Assembly (NCBI RefSeq): GCF_023016525.1
Contig: NZ_JALKCG010000001.1
Coordinates: 992,001-1,056,000 of the forward strand
Origin: Ancylobacter koreensis
GTDB taxonomy: Bacteria > Pseudomonadota > Alphaproteobacteria > Rhizobiales > Xanthobacteraceae
Reading direction: 5' to 3'
Length of the DNA: 64,000 nt
Positions 27,527 to 35,931 of this stretch are shown here, in pieces. The notes below the pieces were generated by a model. The model saw only the letters and a list, made by a program, of their open reading frames with translations, made no database searches and was not told where the DNA came from. The translations under genes were made by a program, and so were the position numbers. Each line of letters opens with the position of its first letter. Position 1 is the first letter of the stretch.

Positions 27527-27667
27527 ACCCCGCGCCACCTTTGCTTCGCGCAACCGGACACGGGCACCAGCGACGCCGTCTCCGCCTCTGCCTTCTGCCG
27601 CCTCCCGGCCTCCGCCTGTCGTCCCCGCCTCTTGCCCCCGCCTCTTGCCTGCGATGCTTCCTTTCCC

Positions 27668-28783
27668 ATGCCGCTGCCGTCCTTCCTGACCAAGTTCGCT
27701 GCCTCGCGCCGGCGAATCGCCTGGTATGCCGCCACGCTCGCGCTCGCCTTTGCCGGCGGCGGGCTGTTCGCCGGGCTGGCCATGCCGGCCGGCTGGCTCT
27801 CGGGATCGCTGGTGGCGACGGCGATCGCCGCCCTGCTCGGCGCGCCCATCGATATCGAGCCGCGCATGCGGCACGGGGTCTACATCCTGCTCGGCACCGC
27901 CATGGGCTCGACCATCACGCCGGACACGGTGCGGGGCATCACCACATGGCCGACGACGATGGCGGTGCTGGTCGCCTCGGTGCCGGTGATGATGGTCGCG
28001 GTGGTCGCCTATCTGGAAAAGGTCGCGGGCTGGGACCGGCGCAGCGCCTTCTTCGCCGCGACGCCGGGCGCGCTTTCCACCGTGCTGGCGATGGCGGAGA
28101 GTTCCGGCGCCGACACGCGGCGTGTGGTGTTCGGCCAGTCGCTGCGGCTCTTCGTGCTGGTGGCGCTGCTGCCGGCGGCGCTGGGCGGGCTCGGCCACCA
28201 GCCGGCCGGCACGCTGCCGGTGGACCCCGTGGTGCCGGACCTGACGACCTTCCTGCTCTCGGTCGGCGTCGGCATCGCCGGGGCGTTTCTGGCCGAGCGG
28301 GCGCGCTTTCCCGGCGGCGCCATGGTGGGATCCATGCTGGCGAGCGGTGTGGTGCACGGCGCCGGCCTCATCGAGGGGCGGCTGCCCGATCTCGTGCTCA
28401 TCGTCGGCTTCGTCGTGCTGGGCGCCAATACGGGTAGCCGCTTCGCCGGCACGAAGCTCGCCACGCTGCGCCGCTTCCTCGTCGATTCGCTGGTGGCGCT
28501 GGCCATCGCCACGGCGGTGTCCTTCGCCTTCGCGGCGCTGGGCGCCTGGCTGTCCGGGGAGCCGCTGGCGAAGGTGCTGATCGCCTATGTGCCGGGCGCG
28601 CTGGAGGCGATGACCATCATGGCCTTCGTGCTCGGCATCGACCCCGCCTTCGTGGCGGCGCACCACATTATGCGTTTCCTCGGGCTGGCGCTGCTGATCC
28701 CGCTGCTGGCGCGGCTGTTCTTCGGCCGGGCGCCGGTGCCCTCCGAGCGGGTCGAGATCGACCGCACCGAGCCGAAGGACTGA
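27668..28783 (+). CDS. AbrB-family (PF05145-type) membrane protein
   Basis: Integral membrane protein of 371 residues with about ten hydrophobic segments in two related halves, as in the AbrB/AmoA-like membrane family (unrelated to the Bacillus AbrB regulator). Typical blocks are MPAGWLSGSLVATAIAALLG, LLGTAMGSTITPDT, FFAATPGALSTVLAMAE in the first half and FPGGAMVGSMLASGVVHGA, YVPGALEAMTIMAFVLGID in the second. The repeated P-G-A-(L/E) loops are characteristic. The function is not established; transport is likely. ATG 27668 is chosen over the upstream in-frame ATG (27473), which would overlap the hemN start region. Confidence 0.8.
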   Translation: MPLPSFLTKFAASRRRIAWYAATLALAFAGGGLFAGLAMPAGWLSGSLVATAIAALLGAPIDIEPRMRHGVYILLGTAMGSTITPDTVRGITTWPTTMAVLVASVPVMMVAVVAYLEKVAGWDRRSAFFAATPGALSTVLAMAESSGADTRRVVFGQSLRLFVLVALLPAALGGLGHQPAGTLPVDPVVPDLTTFLLSVGVGIAGAFLAERARFPGGAMVGSMLASGVVHGAGLIEGRLPDLVLIVGFVVLGANTGSRFAGTKLATLRRFLVDSLVALAIATAVSFAFAALGAWLSGEPLAKVLIAYVPGALEAMTIMAFVLGIDPAFVAAHHIMRFLGLALLIPLLARLFFGRAPVPSERVEIDRTEPKD

Positions 28784-28793
28784 GGGGCGGCGC

Positions 28794-30020
28794 CTATTCC
28801 GCCGCCTGCGCGCGGGTGACGAAGGGCAGGCCGAGCCGGCTCCACACGTCGCTGAGCGCGGCGGCGAGCTGGGCGACCAGCGCGTCGTCGTGGAACGGGC
28901 CGGGCGTAATGCGCAGCCGCTCGGTGCCGCGCGGCACGGTGGGGTAGTTGATCGGCTGGATATAGATGCCGTGCTCGGCGAGCAGCATGTCGCTCGCCGC
29001 CTTGCAGGCTTCCGCGTCGCCGACCATGACCGGCACGATGTGCGTCTGCGTCACGATCTGCGGCAGGCCGGCGAGATCGAGCGCGCGCTTCACCTTGGCG
29101 ACCTGCGCCTGCTGGCGGGTACGCTCGGCGGCGGACGCCTTGAGATGGCGGACCGAGGCGGCGGCCGCCGCCGCGACGGCGGGCGGCAGGGCGGTGGTGA
29201 AGATGAAGCCGGGCGCATAGGAGCGCACGGCGTCCATCACCGCGCGCTTGCCGGCGATGTAGCCGCCGACCACGCCGAACGCCTTGCCCAGCGTGCCCTC
29301 GATCACGTCGACGCGGTGCATCACCCCGTCGCGCTCGGCAACGCCGGCTCCGCGCGGGCCGTACATGCCGACCGCGTGCACCTCGTCGAGATAGGTCATC
29401 GCGCCGTAGCGCTCGGCAAGATCGCAGATGGCGCCGATGGGCGCGACGTCGCCGTCCATGGAATAGACGCTCTCGAAGACGATCAGCTTGGGCCGGTCGC
29501 CGGCCTCGCGCAGCAGCTCTTCGAGATGGGCGAGGTCGTTATGGCGGAACACCTTCTTGTCCCGCCCGGCCTGCCGCACGCCCTCGATCATCGAATTGTG
29601 GTTGAGCGCGTCGGAGAGGATCACGCAATCGGGGATAAGCCTCGCCAGCGTGGCGATGCCGGTCTGGTTCGACACATAGCCCGAGGTGAAGACCAGCGCC
29701 GCGTCCTTGCCGTGCAGGTCGGCGAGTTCGGATTCCAGCGCGACGATGGCGTGGCTGTTGCCGGAAATGTTGCGCGTGCCGCCCGCGCCGGCGCCGGCCT
29801 GACGGGCGGTCTCGCACATCGCCTCGACCACGCTCGCATGGCAACCCATGCCGAGATAGTCGTTCGAGCACCAGATGACGATGTCGCGCTCGCCCTGCGG
29901 CGAGTGCCAGACGGCATGCGGGAAGCGCGCGGTGTCGCGTTCGATTTCGGCGAAGGTGCGGTAGCGACGCTCGTTCCTGAGCGTGTCGACGGCATCCTGG
30001 AAGAAACGTGCGTAGTCCAT
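28794..30020 (-). CDS. hemA: 5-aminolevulinate synthase
   Basis: PLP enzyme of 408 residues that condenses glycine and succinyl-CoA, the alphaproteobacterial entry into heme synthesis. Diagnostic parts: the N-terminus [54 protein letters not shown], the Schiff-base lysine in [14 protein letters not shown], and [16 protein letters not shown] near the end. I start at ATG 30020, which gives the family N-terminus; the ORF extends 19 codons further. With hemN and fixLJK close by, heme supply and oxygen signalling are grouped, but I see no convincing FixK box in front of hemA. Confidence 0.96.
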   Translation of the reverse strand: MDYARFFQDAVDTLRNERRYRTFAEIERDTARFPHAVWHSPQGERDIVIWCSNDYLGMGCHASVVEAMCETARQAGAGAGGTRNISGNSHAIVALESELADLHGKDAALVFTSGYVSNQTGIATLARLIPDCVILSDALNHNSMIEGVRQAGRDKKVFRHNDLAHLEELLREAGDRPKLIVFESVYSMDGDVAPIGAICDLAERYGAMTYLDEVHAVGMYGPRGAGVAERDGVMHRVDVIEGTLGKAFGVVGGYIAGKRAVMDAVRSYAPGFIFTTALPPAVAAAAAASVRHLKASAAERTRQQAQVAKVKRALDLAGLPQIVTQTHIVPVMVGDAEACKAASDMLLAEHGIYIQPINYPTVPRGTERLRITPGPFHDDALVAQLAAALSDVWSRLGLPFVTRAQAAE

Positions 30021-30168
30021 GGCGCATCCCGACTGTGGCCGCCACCTGCGATGGGGATCCGCATCGGGGTGGGGCACTGGGGCGCAACATGAACTTTGGA
30101 GGGGTTCCGATCAACCCGGCAAAGTCCCGACGCGGCGATCGGGCGCGCCTATCGGAAAAAGCCGCCGC

Positions 30169-30693
30169 TCACGTCTGCGCGAGCGCGCGCACCTGCGCCA
30201 GCGTCATCGGCAGGCTGGCGCGGCCGTCGAAATAGACGAAGCGCAGCGTGCGCCGACGCGAGACCATGGCGGCGGGCAGCGGGTCGTAGCGGAAGCTGCC
30301 GCCGCCCAGATGCGGCATCACCGCGCCGACATCGGTGGTCTCGCCGGTCTCCACCCGCAGCAGGCTGACTCTTGTGCCCTCGGCCGTCGCCGCGTCGAAG
30401 GGGATGCGGGCGAGGCGCAGGAAGCTGGTCGGGTCGCTCGCCGAAGCGAAGCCCTCGACGAAGGCCTTCTCGACGAGATCGAGATCGGGCTCGCCGTGCG
30501 AGGGCTCCTCCGGCTCCGGCCCGTGCGGCAGATGCGGGGTCTGCCACTGCGCCGCCGGGCGCGGCGAATGGCCGTGATTATGGCCGTGGGAATGAGCGTG
30601 CGAATGGGAATGCGCATGCGCGTGCGGGGCATCGTGGCCATGCGAATGCCCGCCCGCGCCGTGGTCGTGAGAATGGTCGTGGCCGCGGTGCAT
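30169..30693 (-). CDS. Histidine-rich protein, candidate metal-binding accessory protein
   Basis: Protein of 174 residues that I do not recognise as a named family. The first 43 residues hold 18 histidines in H-x-H runs (such as HGHDAPHAHAHSHSH), like the His-rich tails of HypB, CobW or SlyD that store nickel, cobalt or zinc. The remaining about 125 residues look folded: DLDLVEKAFVEGFASASD, LRLARIPFDAATAEGT and DGRASLPMTLAQVRALAQT. No signal peptide or membrane segment is present. It lies 134 bases downstream of the predicted guanidine hydrolase in the same direction, with a type A repeat between, and upstream of hemA. A role in metal delivery to the hydrolase is inference. Confidence 0.75.
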   Translation of the reverse strand: MHRGHDHSHDHGAGGHSHGHDAPHAHAHSHSHAHSHGHNHGHSPRPAAQWQTPHLPHGPEPEEPSHGEPDLDLVEKAFVEGFASASDPTSFLRLARIPFDAATAEGTRVSLLRVETGETTDVGAVMPHLGGGSFRYDPLPAAMVSRRRTLRFVYFDGRASLPMTLAQVRALAQT

Positions 30694-30717
30694 CGCGGTG
30701 CCTCCAATTTTCGCCGT

Positions 30718-30802
30718 CGTCATCCCCGGGCTTGACCCGGGGATCCACTTTTTCCCTGGCCGGTCCAAGACGTGGATGGCCGGGTCAAGCCCGGCCATGA
30801 CG
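30718..30802. repeat. Dispersed double-palindrome repeat, type A
   Basis: About 85 bases: CGTCATCCCCGGGCTTGACC hairpin, a short spacer, then the CGTGGATGGCCGGG...CCATGACG hairpin. It sits between the ureohydrolase and the His-rich gene, both read leftwards, so it would lie inside a shared transcript. Confidence 0.82.
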
Positions 30803-30827
30803 ACCAACAGATGCCTGCGACAATGGC

Positions 30828-32033
30828 TCAGTAGCTCACCGGCTTGTCGATGATGTGCTTGTGGCTGCCGAGCTTGCCGTGCGCCACCATGGAGCCGAGC
30901 GCCTCGACGACGACGCGCAGGCCAAACAGCGCCGTGATGTCGGAGGTGTCGTAGGGCGGCGAGACCTCGACCACTTCCAGCCCACACAGGCCTTCGGCGG
31001 CTACCAACCCGAGGATCTTCAGCGCCTCGCGCGGCAGGAAGCCGCCTGGCTCCGGCCAGCCGGTGCCCGGCACGAAGCCGCAGTCGATGCTGTCGACGTC
31101 GAAGGAGATGTAGACCGCGTCGGCGTCCTTCCAGGCGAGCTCCAGCGCGATCTCGGCGGTCTTCTCCAGCCCGATCTTCTCGATGTCGTCGATGGTCAGC
31201 ACGTTGGTGCCGCGCTTGCGCGCCTCCTGCACGCCGTAGCGCGGAACCTGCCAGCCGCCGATGCCGAGCTGGACGAGGTTCTTGGGCGAGACGTTCGGCA
31301 GGTTCGTCGCCCAGTACCAGGGCGTGGTGTGCATGCGCTCGTCGAGATCCTTTTCCTGGATGTCGATGTGGCGGTCGAAATGGATGATGCCGATGCGCTT
31401 GGAGGTGCATTCGGCGATTCCGCGCACGCAGGGAAAGCCGATGGAATGATCGCCGCCCAGCATGATCGGCAGCGCGCCGGAGGAGAAGACGTGGCTGACG
31501 CCCTTCGAGATCTGGTCGAAGCTCTTTTCGAGGTTCGCCGGAATGGTGAACACGTCGCCGGCGTCGCACAGCGTCATCTGCTCGCGCAGGTCGACGCCGA
31601 GCTCGTAATTATAGGGCGTGTAGAGCGCGGAGATGCGGCGGATGCCCTGCGGCCCGAAGCGCGTGCCGGGGCGGTAGGTGGTGCCGCTGTCGAAGGGAAT
31701 GCCCAGCACGGCGGCGTCGTATTTGCCGACATCGCGCACATTCTCGACATAGGGCGCCTTGAGGAAGGTGTTGATGCCCGCGAAGTGGGGCAGCTCGCCG
31801 CGCGCGAAGGTCGGGATCGACTTGTCGTTGATGGAATCGGCGCCGGGCAGGCCCATGTCGAGCGCCCATTGCTGCTCCTTGCGCCAGCCATTCTCGGAGA
31901 GGCCTTCCTCGGCCTCCAGCGCCTTCCAGCCCTGCATCCCCTTGATCTCGAAATTGGGATGGTGGCGGCGCAGGCGGCGGGGGGCGGGGACGAGGCCCGC
32001 AAAGCGGGTGGAACGCTGGGGGAAGTGACGCAT
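30828..32033 (-). CDS. Ureohydrolase, probable guanidine hydrolase (GdmH-like)
   Basis: Arginase/agmatinase-family hydrolase of 401 residues, cytosolic. Metal ligands are present: His196 in GGDHSIG, Asp220, His222 and Asp224 in HFDRHIDIQ, Asp312 and Asp314 in SFDVDSID. It differs from standard agmatinases (about 300-330 residues) by a long N-terminal extension, by DRHID in place of DAHTD, and by SIDCGFVPGTGWPEPGG in place of the usual ALDPAFAPGTGTPEPGG. The known nickel-dependent guanidine hydrolase of cyanobacteria is also a long ureohydrolase of about 390 residues. A guanidine-I riboswitch lies in its leader, which argues for guanidine (to urea and ammonia) and not agmatine as substrate. 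ATG 32033 has GGAG seven bases ahead. Confidence 0.85.
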   Translation of the reverse strand: MRHFPQRSTRFAGLVPAPRRLRRHHPNFEIKGMQGWKALEAEEGLSENGWRKEQQWALDMGLPGADSINDKSIPTFARGELPHFAGINTFLKAPYVENVRDVGKYDAAVLGIPFDSGTTYRPGTRFGPQGIRRISALYTPYNYELGVDLREQMTLCDAGDVFTIPANLEKSFDQISKGVSHVFSSGALPIMLGGDHSIGFPCVRGIAECTSKRIGIIHFDRHIDIQEKDLDERMHTTPWYWATNLPNVSPKNLVQLGIGGWQVPRYGVQEARKRGTNVLTIDDIEKIGLEKTAEIALELAWKDADAVYISFDVDSIDCGFVPGTGWPEPGGFLPREALKILGLVAAEGLCGLEVVEVSPPYDTSDITALFGLRVVVEALGSMVAHGKLGSHKHIIDKPVSY

Positions 32034-32131
32034 GCCGTGTCTCCATGGGCCCCTAAGTGGGCCGAAGGGTCCTTCGACGGCGCTGCGGCAGACCCCGGTT
32101 CGCGCCGGAAGATCTGCGCCGCGACCGCCGC

Positions 32132-32262
32132 CGCGCGAGCCTCCCGGGCTTTTGTCCCGCCGTGGACCCGGCGCAGGGAGCGACCGCCGGGCTGCCCCTC
32201 TCGGACCAGACGCGCCGCGCAGCCAAGGCCGCAGGCGCCGGAACCCTAGGGACATTTGCCCC
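32132..32262 (-). ncRNA. Guanidine-I (ykkC) riboswitch
   Basis: Read on the minus strand, the leader contains the conserved ykkC blocks in the right order: CTAGGGTTCCGG, a variable stem, CTGGTCCGAGAG with CAGC after it, a second variable stem, then ACGGCGGGACAAAAGCCCGG followed by GAG. These blocks are the guanidine-binding core. The aptamer ends about 100 bases before the ureohydrolase ATG. In the expression platform a GGCCC / GGGCC hairpin (minus strand, about 32046-32062) lies directly in front of the GGAG ribosome site, so translational control is plausible; no T-run terminator is seen. Confidence 0.88.
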
Positions 32263-32353
32263 AAACTAGAGCGGGCCGGCGCGAACGGGAAGCCCTGATA
32301 TGCGGCAGCACGGGGCATCGCCGCCGAAAACTTCGGCGGCGTCCGGCACGCGG

Positions 32354-33019
32354 CTATTTGGTGCCGAAGATGCGGTCGCCAGCGTCGCCGATGCCCGGCA
32401 CGATGTAGCCGTGGTCGTTCAGATGGCTGTCGACCGCCGCCGTGTAGACCGGCACGTCGGGATGGGCTTCCTGCATCGCCTTGATCCCTTCCGGCGCGGC
32501 GATGAGGCAGACGAACTTGATCGACTGGCAGCCCGCCGCCTTCACCTCGGACACCGCCGCCGCCGCCGAATTGCCGGTCGCCAGCATCGGGTCGAGCACG
32601 ATGGCGGTGCGCTCGGAGATGTCGCGCGGCAGCTTGAGATAATATTCGACCGCCGCCAGCGAGACCGGATCGCGGTAGAGGCCGATATGGCCGACCCGCG
32701 CCGCCGGCAGGATGTCCAGCATGCCTTCGAGGATGCCCCCGCCGGCGCGCAGCACCGAGACGAGGCAGAGCTTCTTGCCCGCCAGCATCGGCGCCTGCAT
32801 CGTCGTCAGCGGGGTGTCTATCTCGACCAGTTCGGTCGGCATGTCGCGCGTCACCTCATAGGCGAGCAGCATGCTGATCTCGCGCAGGAGCTGGCGGAAC
32901 TCGTTGGCCGGGGTGCGCGAGCGGCGCATCAGGGTGAGCTTGTGCTGGATCAGCGGGTGGTCGACCACCACGGTGTTGGCGGTCGGGGCGGCCTCTGTCG
33001 GGACGGTGGGCGCGTTCAT
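32354..33019 (-). CDS. upp: Uracil phosphoribosyltransferase
   Basis: Converts uracil and PRPP to UMP; 221 residues. The N-terminal variable arm is followed by [50 protein letters not shown], the PRPP-binding loop [16 protein letters not shown] and the C-terminal [13 protein letters not shown], all standard for Upp. ATG 33019 is the natural start; the ORF extends further upstream into the intergenic region. It is divergent from urc1, and in the yeast-type URC pathway uracil phosphoribosyltransferase (Urc6) is itself a required step, so here upp probably feeds uracil breakdown as well as salvage. Confidence 0.95.
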   Translation of the reverse strand: MNAPTVPTEAAPTANTVVVDHPLIQHKLTLMRRSRTPANEFRQLLREISMLLAYEVTRDMPTELVEIDTPLTTMQAPMLAGKKLCLVSVLRAGGGILEGMLDILPAARVGHIGLYRDPVSLAAVEYYLKLPRDISERTAIVLDPMLATGNSAAAAVSEVKAAGCQSIKFVCLIAAPEGIKAMQEAHPDVPVYTAAVDSHLNDHGYIVPGIGDAGDRIFGTK

Positions 33020-33108
33020 GGTCGCGGCTCTCTCAGGTCTGTGGCGCGGCGTGCGGCGACGGCCGACGCCCTCCTCCGGGGCAGGATAGCGCGAATTGCG
33101 ATACAAGA

Positions 33109-33134
33109 AATGGACCATTCCGTCCGAAATTTCG
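33109..33134. promoter_or_regulatory. Palindromic operator candidates between upp and urc1
   Basis: Two perfect palindromes lie in the 216-base divergent intergenic region: AATGGACCATT (33109-33119) and CGAAATTTCG (33125-33134). Their centres are about 16 bases apart. They are AT-rich against a GC-rich background. They could bind a regulator of the uracil genes; the regulator is not encoded nearby. Confidence 0.45.
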
Positions 33135-33235
33135 CTTCCCGCCGCCCGCCCCCCTTGCGGAGCGGGGGAATTCGCGCTCACATCCGTTGCTTGCAGCACG
33201 CCGGCAACGGTGCCGGATGCAGAAGCGAGCCAGAC

Positions 33236-34504
33236 ATGTCCGTCAATGCCAATGCAGGCGGTCGTTCCCGCAACCATATCGTCCTTACCTCGCACGGGGC
33301 GTCGACCGGCGTAAATGCCGATGCTCCGGCGCTAAACTGGGGTGCGCCGAACCCGGCCGAGCGCGGGCCGGTGGTCGCCACCCTCACCGATACGCAGCGC
33401 CGCAACGCCATCGGCGCCCATGCCGGCGGCTATTCGGTCTACCGCGCACTCGCCATCGCGGCCGGCGCGTTGCCGGCCGACTTCAAGGCGGACCTGACCA
33501 ACACCGCGCCGTCCGATCCGATAGGCCCGCACCCGCAATGGGGCGACCCGAGGCGCATCGTCTCGCTCGACCCCTATGGCCACATTGCCGGGCAGGTGTT
33601 CGCCGACGCCATCGCCGCCGGGCTCGACGTGCGCCCGAGCATCGCCATCACCCGCGCCCATATCGACATGCCGGAAATCCGCGACGCCATCCGCGCCGGC
33701 CGGCTGCGCATCGACGGCGACATCATCTCCTCCAGGGGCGACGTGCGCGTCACCAAGGCGGCGATCGATCCGGTGTGGTACCTGCCGGGCATCGCCGAGC
33801 GCTTCGGCGTCTCCGAGGGCGCGCTGCGGCGGGCGCTGTTCGAGCACACTGGCGGCATGTTCCCGGAGCTGGTGACGCGCGGGGACCTCAAGGTCTTCCT
33901 GCCGCCCATCGGCGGCATGACGCTCTACATGTTCGGCGACGTGGCCAAGATCGGCGACGGCGTGACCCCGCTCGCCTGCCGCGTGCATGACGAGTGCAAC
34001 GGCTCGGACGTGTTCTCCTCCGACATCTGCACCTGCCGGCCCTATCTCGCCCACGGCATCGAGATGTGCGTGGAGATGGCGCAGCAGGGCGGCGTCGGCC
34101 TCGTGGTCTACAACCGCAAGGAAGGCCGCGCGCTCGGCGAGGTGACCAAGTTCCTCGTCTACAACGCCCGCAAGCGGCAGGAGGGCGGCGACCTGCCCGA
34201 AACCTATTTCAAGCGCACCGAATGCGTCGCCGGGGTGCAGGACATGCGTTTCCAGGAGCTGATGCCGGACGTGTTCCACTGGCTCGGCATCGCCAAGATC
34301 GACCGCTTCGCCTCGATGAGCGACATGAAGTTCAACGCGCTGGCCCGGGCCGGCATCGAGGTGGTGGAGCGCGTGCCGATCCCCGACGAGCTGATCCCGC
34401 AGGATGCGCGCGTCGAGATGGAGGCGAAGGTCTCGGCCGGCTATTACGGCGTCGGCTTCCGCAGCCAGTACGACGAGACGCAGGGCCGTGCGCTGAAGGA
34501 ATAG
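33236..34504 (+). CDS. URC1-type GTP-cyclohydrolase-II-like protein of uracil catabolism
   Basis: Protein of 422 residues related to GTP cyclohydrolase II but longer, matching the URC1 group that acts in the URC uracil-degradation pathway. The RibA-like domain is in the C-terminal half: [19 protein letters not shown] with the three zinc cysteine/histidine positions, [27 protein letters not shown] (the R-x-E-G-R-x-x-G-like catalytic part) and a long tail. The N-terminal 200 residues ([35 protein letters not shown]) are specific to the URC1 group. ATG 33236 is chosen; the ORF continues upstream without similarity. The neighbours upp and urc4 support the pathway assignment. Confidence 0.88.
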   Translation: MSVNANAGGRSRNHIVLTSHGASTGVNADAPALNWGAPNPAERGPVVATLTDTQRRNAIGAHAGGYSVYRALAIAAGALPADFKADLTNTAPSDPIGPHPQWGDPRRIVSLDPYGHIAGQVFADAIAAGLDVRPSIAITRAHIDMPEIRDAIRAGRLRIDGDIISSRGDVRVTKAAIDPVWYLPGIAERFGVSEGALRRALFEHTGGMFPELVTRGDLKVFLPPIGGMTLYMFGDVAKIGDGVTPLACRVHDECNGSDVFSSDICTCRPYLAHGIEMCVEMAQQGGVGLVVYNRKEGRALGEVTKFLVYNARKRQEGGDLPETYFKRTECVAGVQDMRFQELMPDVFHWLGIAKIDRFASMSDMKFNALARAGIEVVERVPIPDELIPQDARVEMEAKVSAGYYGVGFRSQYDETQGRALKE

Positions 34505-34526
34505 GGTCTTCTTGCCCCCTTAGCAC

Positions 34527-34618
34527 CGTCATGGCCGGGCTTGACCCGGCCATCCACGTCTTGGTGCTGGCGCGGCGCTGCAAAGTCGTGGATCCCCGGG
34601 TCAAGCCCGGGGATGACG
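34527..34618. repeat. Dispersed double-palindrome repeat, type A (reverse orientation)
   Basis: CGTCATGGCCGGGCTTGACC hairpin first and the CGTGGATCCCCGGG...GGATGACG hairpin second, the reverse complement order of the other copies. It lies in the 168-base gap between urc1 and urc4, which are read in the same direction. Confidence 0.82.
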
Positions 34619-34672
34619 GTTGGTCTCTCTTCGCCGGGGAGAGGCCTTTTTTCACCGAGGATGCTGCCCGAC

Positions 34673-35914
34673 ATGACCGTGCCCGAACTCGCCGCCGAAC
34701 TCGCCGCCCTGCGCTCGCCCGCCGCCGTCCGCGCCCGCAGCCATCAGGTGCTCGACCATGTGCGCGCGGGGAAGTCGCCGCATTTCGCGCTCGACGAGGC
34801 GGCGCTGGACGCGGTGGCGGACTATGTGGCGCAGGTGACGCGGCAGGACTATCCCGCGCTCGACATCCCCTATCACAGCCGCTGGCGCCATTTCGACGCC
34901 GGCGGGGTCGCCCGCTGGGACGCGCTGAAGGCGCGGCTCGGCGCGGTCGGGCGGGACGACCTCGCCCGCCTGATGATCGATCTCGCCGTGGTGAGCGTGC
35001 TGCTCGACGCCGGGGCGGGCGATGCCTGGCGCTACCACGAGGAAGCGACCGGCCTCACCCTCGGCCGCTCCGAGGGGCTGGCGGTGGCGAGCCTGCGCAT
35101 GTTCGAGGCGGGAGGCTTCTCGTCCGATCCGGCGCAGCCGCTGCGCGCCGACGCGGCCGCGCTGATCGCTCTCGATGCGGGCACGCTCGCCCGGCATTTC
35201 CAGGTCTCCGACGCCAACCCGCTGGTTGGCCTCTCCGGCCGCGTGGCGTTGCTCAACCGGCTCGGCGCGGCGCTGGCCGCGCGTCCCGACCTGTTCGGCA
35301 GCGCGCCGGCGCGGCCGGGCGGGCTCTATGACGCGCTGGTGCCGCAGGCGCGGATCGGCCGGCTGCCGGCCGAGCGCATCCTGAGCGCGCTGCTCGACGG
35401 CATGTCGGTGATCTGGCCGTCCGGGCTGGAGGTGGCGGGCGTCTCGCTCGGCGATGTCGGCCGGCACCCGGCGGTGCGCGTCGCCGATCTCTCCGACCAG
35501 CTCGTACCGTTCCACAAGCTCTCGCAGTGGCTGACCTATTCGCTGCTGGAGCCGTTCGAGGCGGCCGGGCTTGCCGTCACCGATCTCGACGCTCTCACCG
35601 CGCTGCCGGAATACCGCAATGGCGGGCTGCTGGTCGATCTCGGCGCCATCGTGCCGCGCGCGCCCGTCGATCCCGCGCAGAAGCAGGCGGTGTCGTCCGA
35701 GCTGGTGGTGGAGTGGCGCGCGCTCACCGTCGCGCTGATGGACCTCCTCGCCGACCGGGTGCGCGCGCGGCTCGGCCTCGATGCCTCGCAGTTTCCGCTC
35801 GCCAAGCTGCTGCAGGGCGGCACCTGGACGGCGGGCCGCCGCATCGCCGCCGAGCGCCGCCCGCCCGCCGGCCCGCCCCCCATCGCCATCGACGCCGACG
35901 GCACGGTGTTCTGA
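34673..35914 (+). CDS. URC4/Urg3 family protein (DUF1688), uracil catabolism
   Basis: Protein of 413 residues of the URC4/Urg3 family, needed for uracil breakdown in the URC pathway; the exact reaction is not settled. Family blocks visible: RCxx-less N-terminus MTVPELAAELAALRSPAAVR, DIPYHSRWRHFDAGG, WRYHEEATG, SDANPLVGLSGRVALL, HPAVRVADLSDQLVPFHKLSQ (split here over two lines of the fold), WLTYSLLEPFEAAG and PEYRNGGLLVDLG. Cytosolic, no signal peptide. ATG 34673 is preferred over 34661 because CGAGG is then at a usable distance. It follows urc1 across a type A repeat. Confidence 0.88.
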   Translation: MTVPELAAELAALRSPAAVRARSHQVLDHVRAGKSPHFALDEAALDAVADYVAQVTRQDYPALDIPYHSRWRHFDAGGVARWDALKARLGAVGRDDLARLMIDLAVVSVLLDAGAGDAWRYHEEATGLTLGRSEGLAVASLRMFEAGGFSSDPAQPLRADAAALIALDAGTLARHFQVSDANPLVGLSGRVALLNRLGAALAARPDLFGSAPARPGGLYDALVPQARIGRLPAERILSALLDGMSVIWPSGLEVAGVSLGDVGRHPAVRVADLSDQLVPFHKLSQWLTYSLLEPFEAAGLAVTDLDALTALPEYRNGGLLVDLGAIVPRAPVDPAQKQAVSSELVVEWRALTVALMDLLADRVRARLGLDASQFPLAKLLQGGTWTAGRRIAAERRPPAGPPPIAIDADGTVF

Positions 35915-35931
35915 GGGACGAGGCGCGCCGT

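Noticed and set aside
30021-30168. FixK box in front of hemA
   Set aside because: The TTGATC on the minus strand near 30112 is not followed by (T/G)CAA at the required spacing.
30828-32033. Plain agmatinase (speB) for polyamine synthesis
   Set aside because: The guanidine-I riboswitch in the leader and the unusual active-site motifs favour guanidine hydrolysis; kept only as an alternative.
33236-34504. Riboflavin-pathway GTP cyclohydrolase II (ribA)
   Set aside because: The 200-residue N-terminal extension and the neighbours upp and urc4 match the URC1 uracil-catabolism group; no other riboflavin genes are nearby.
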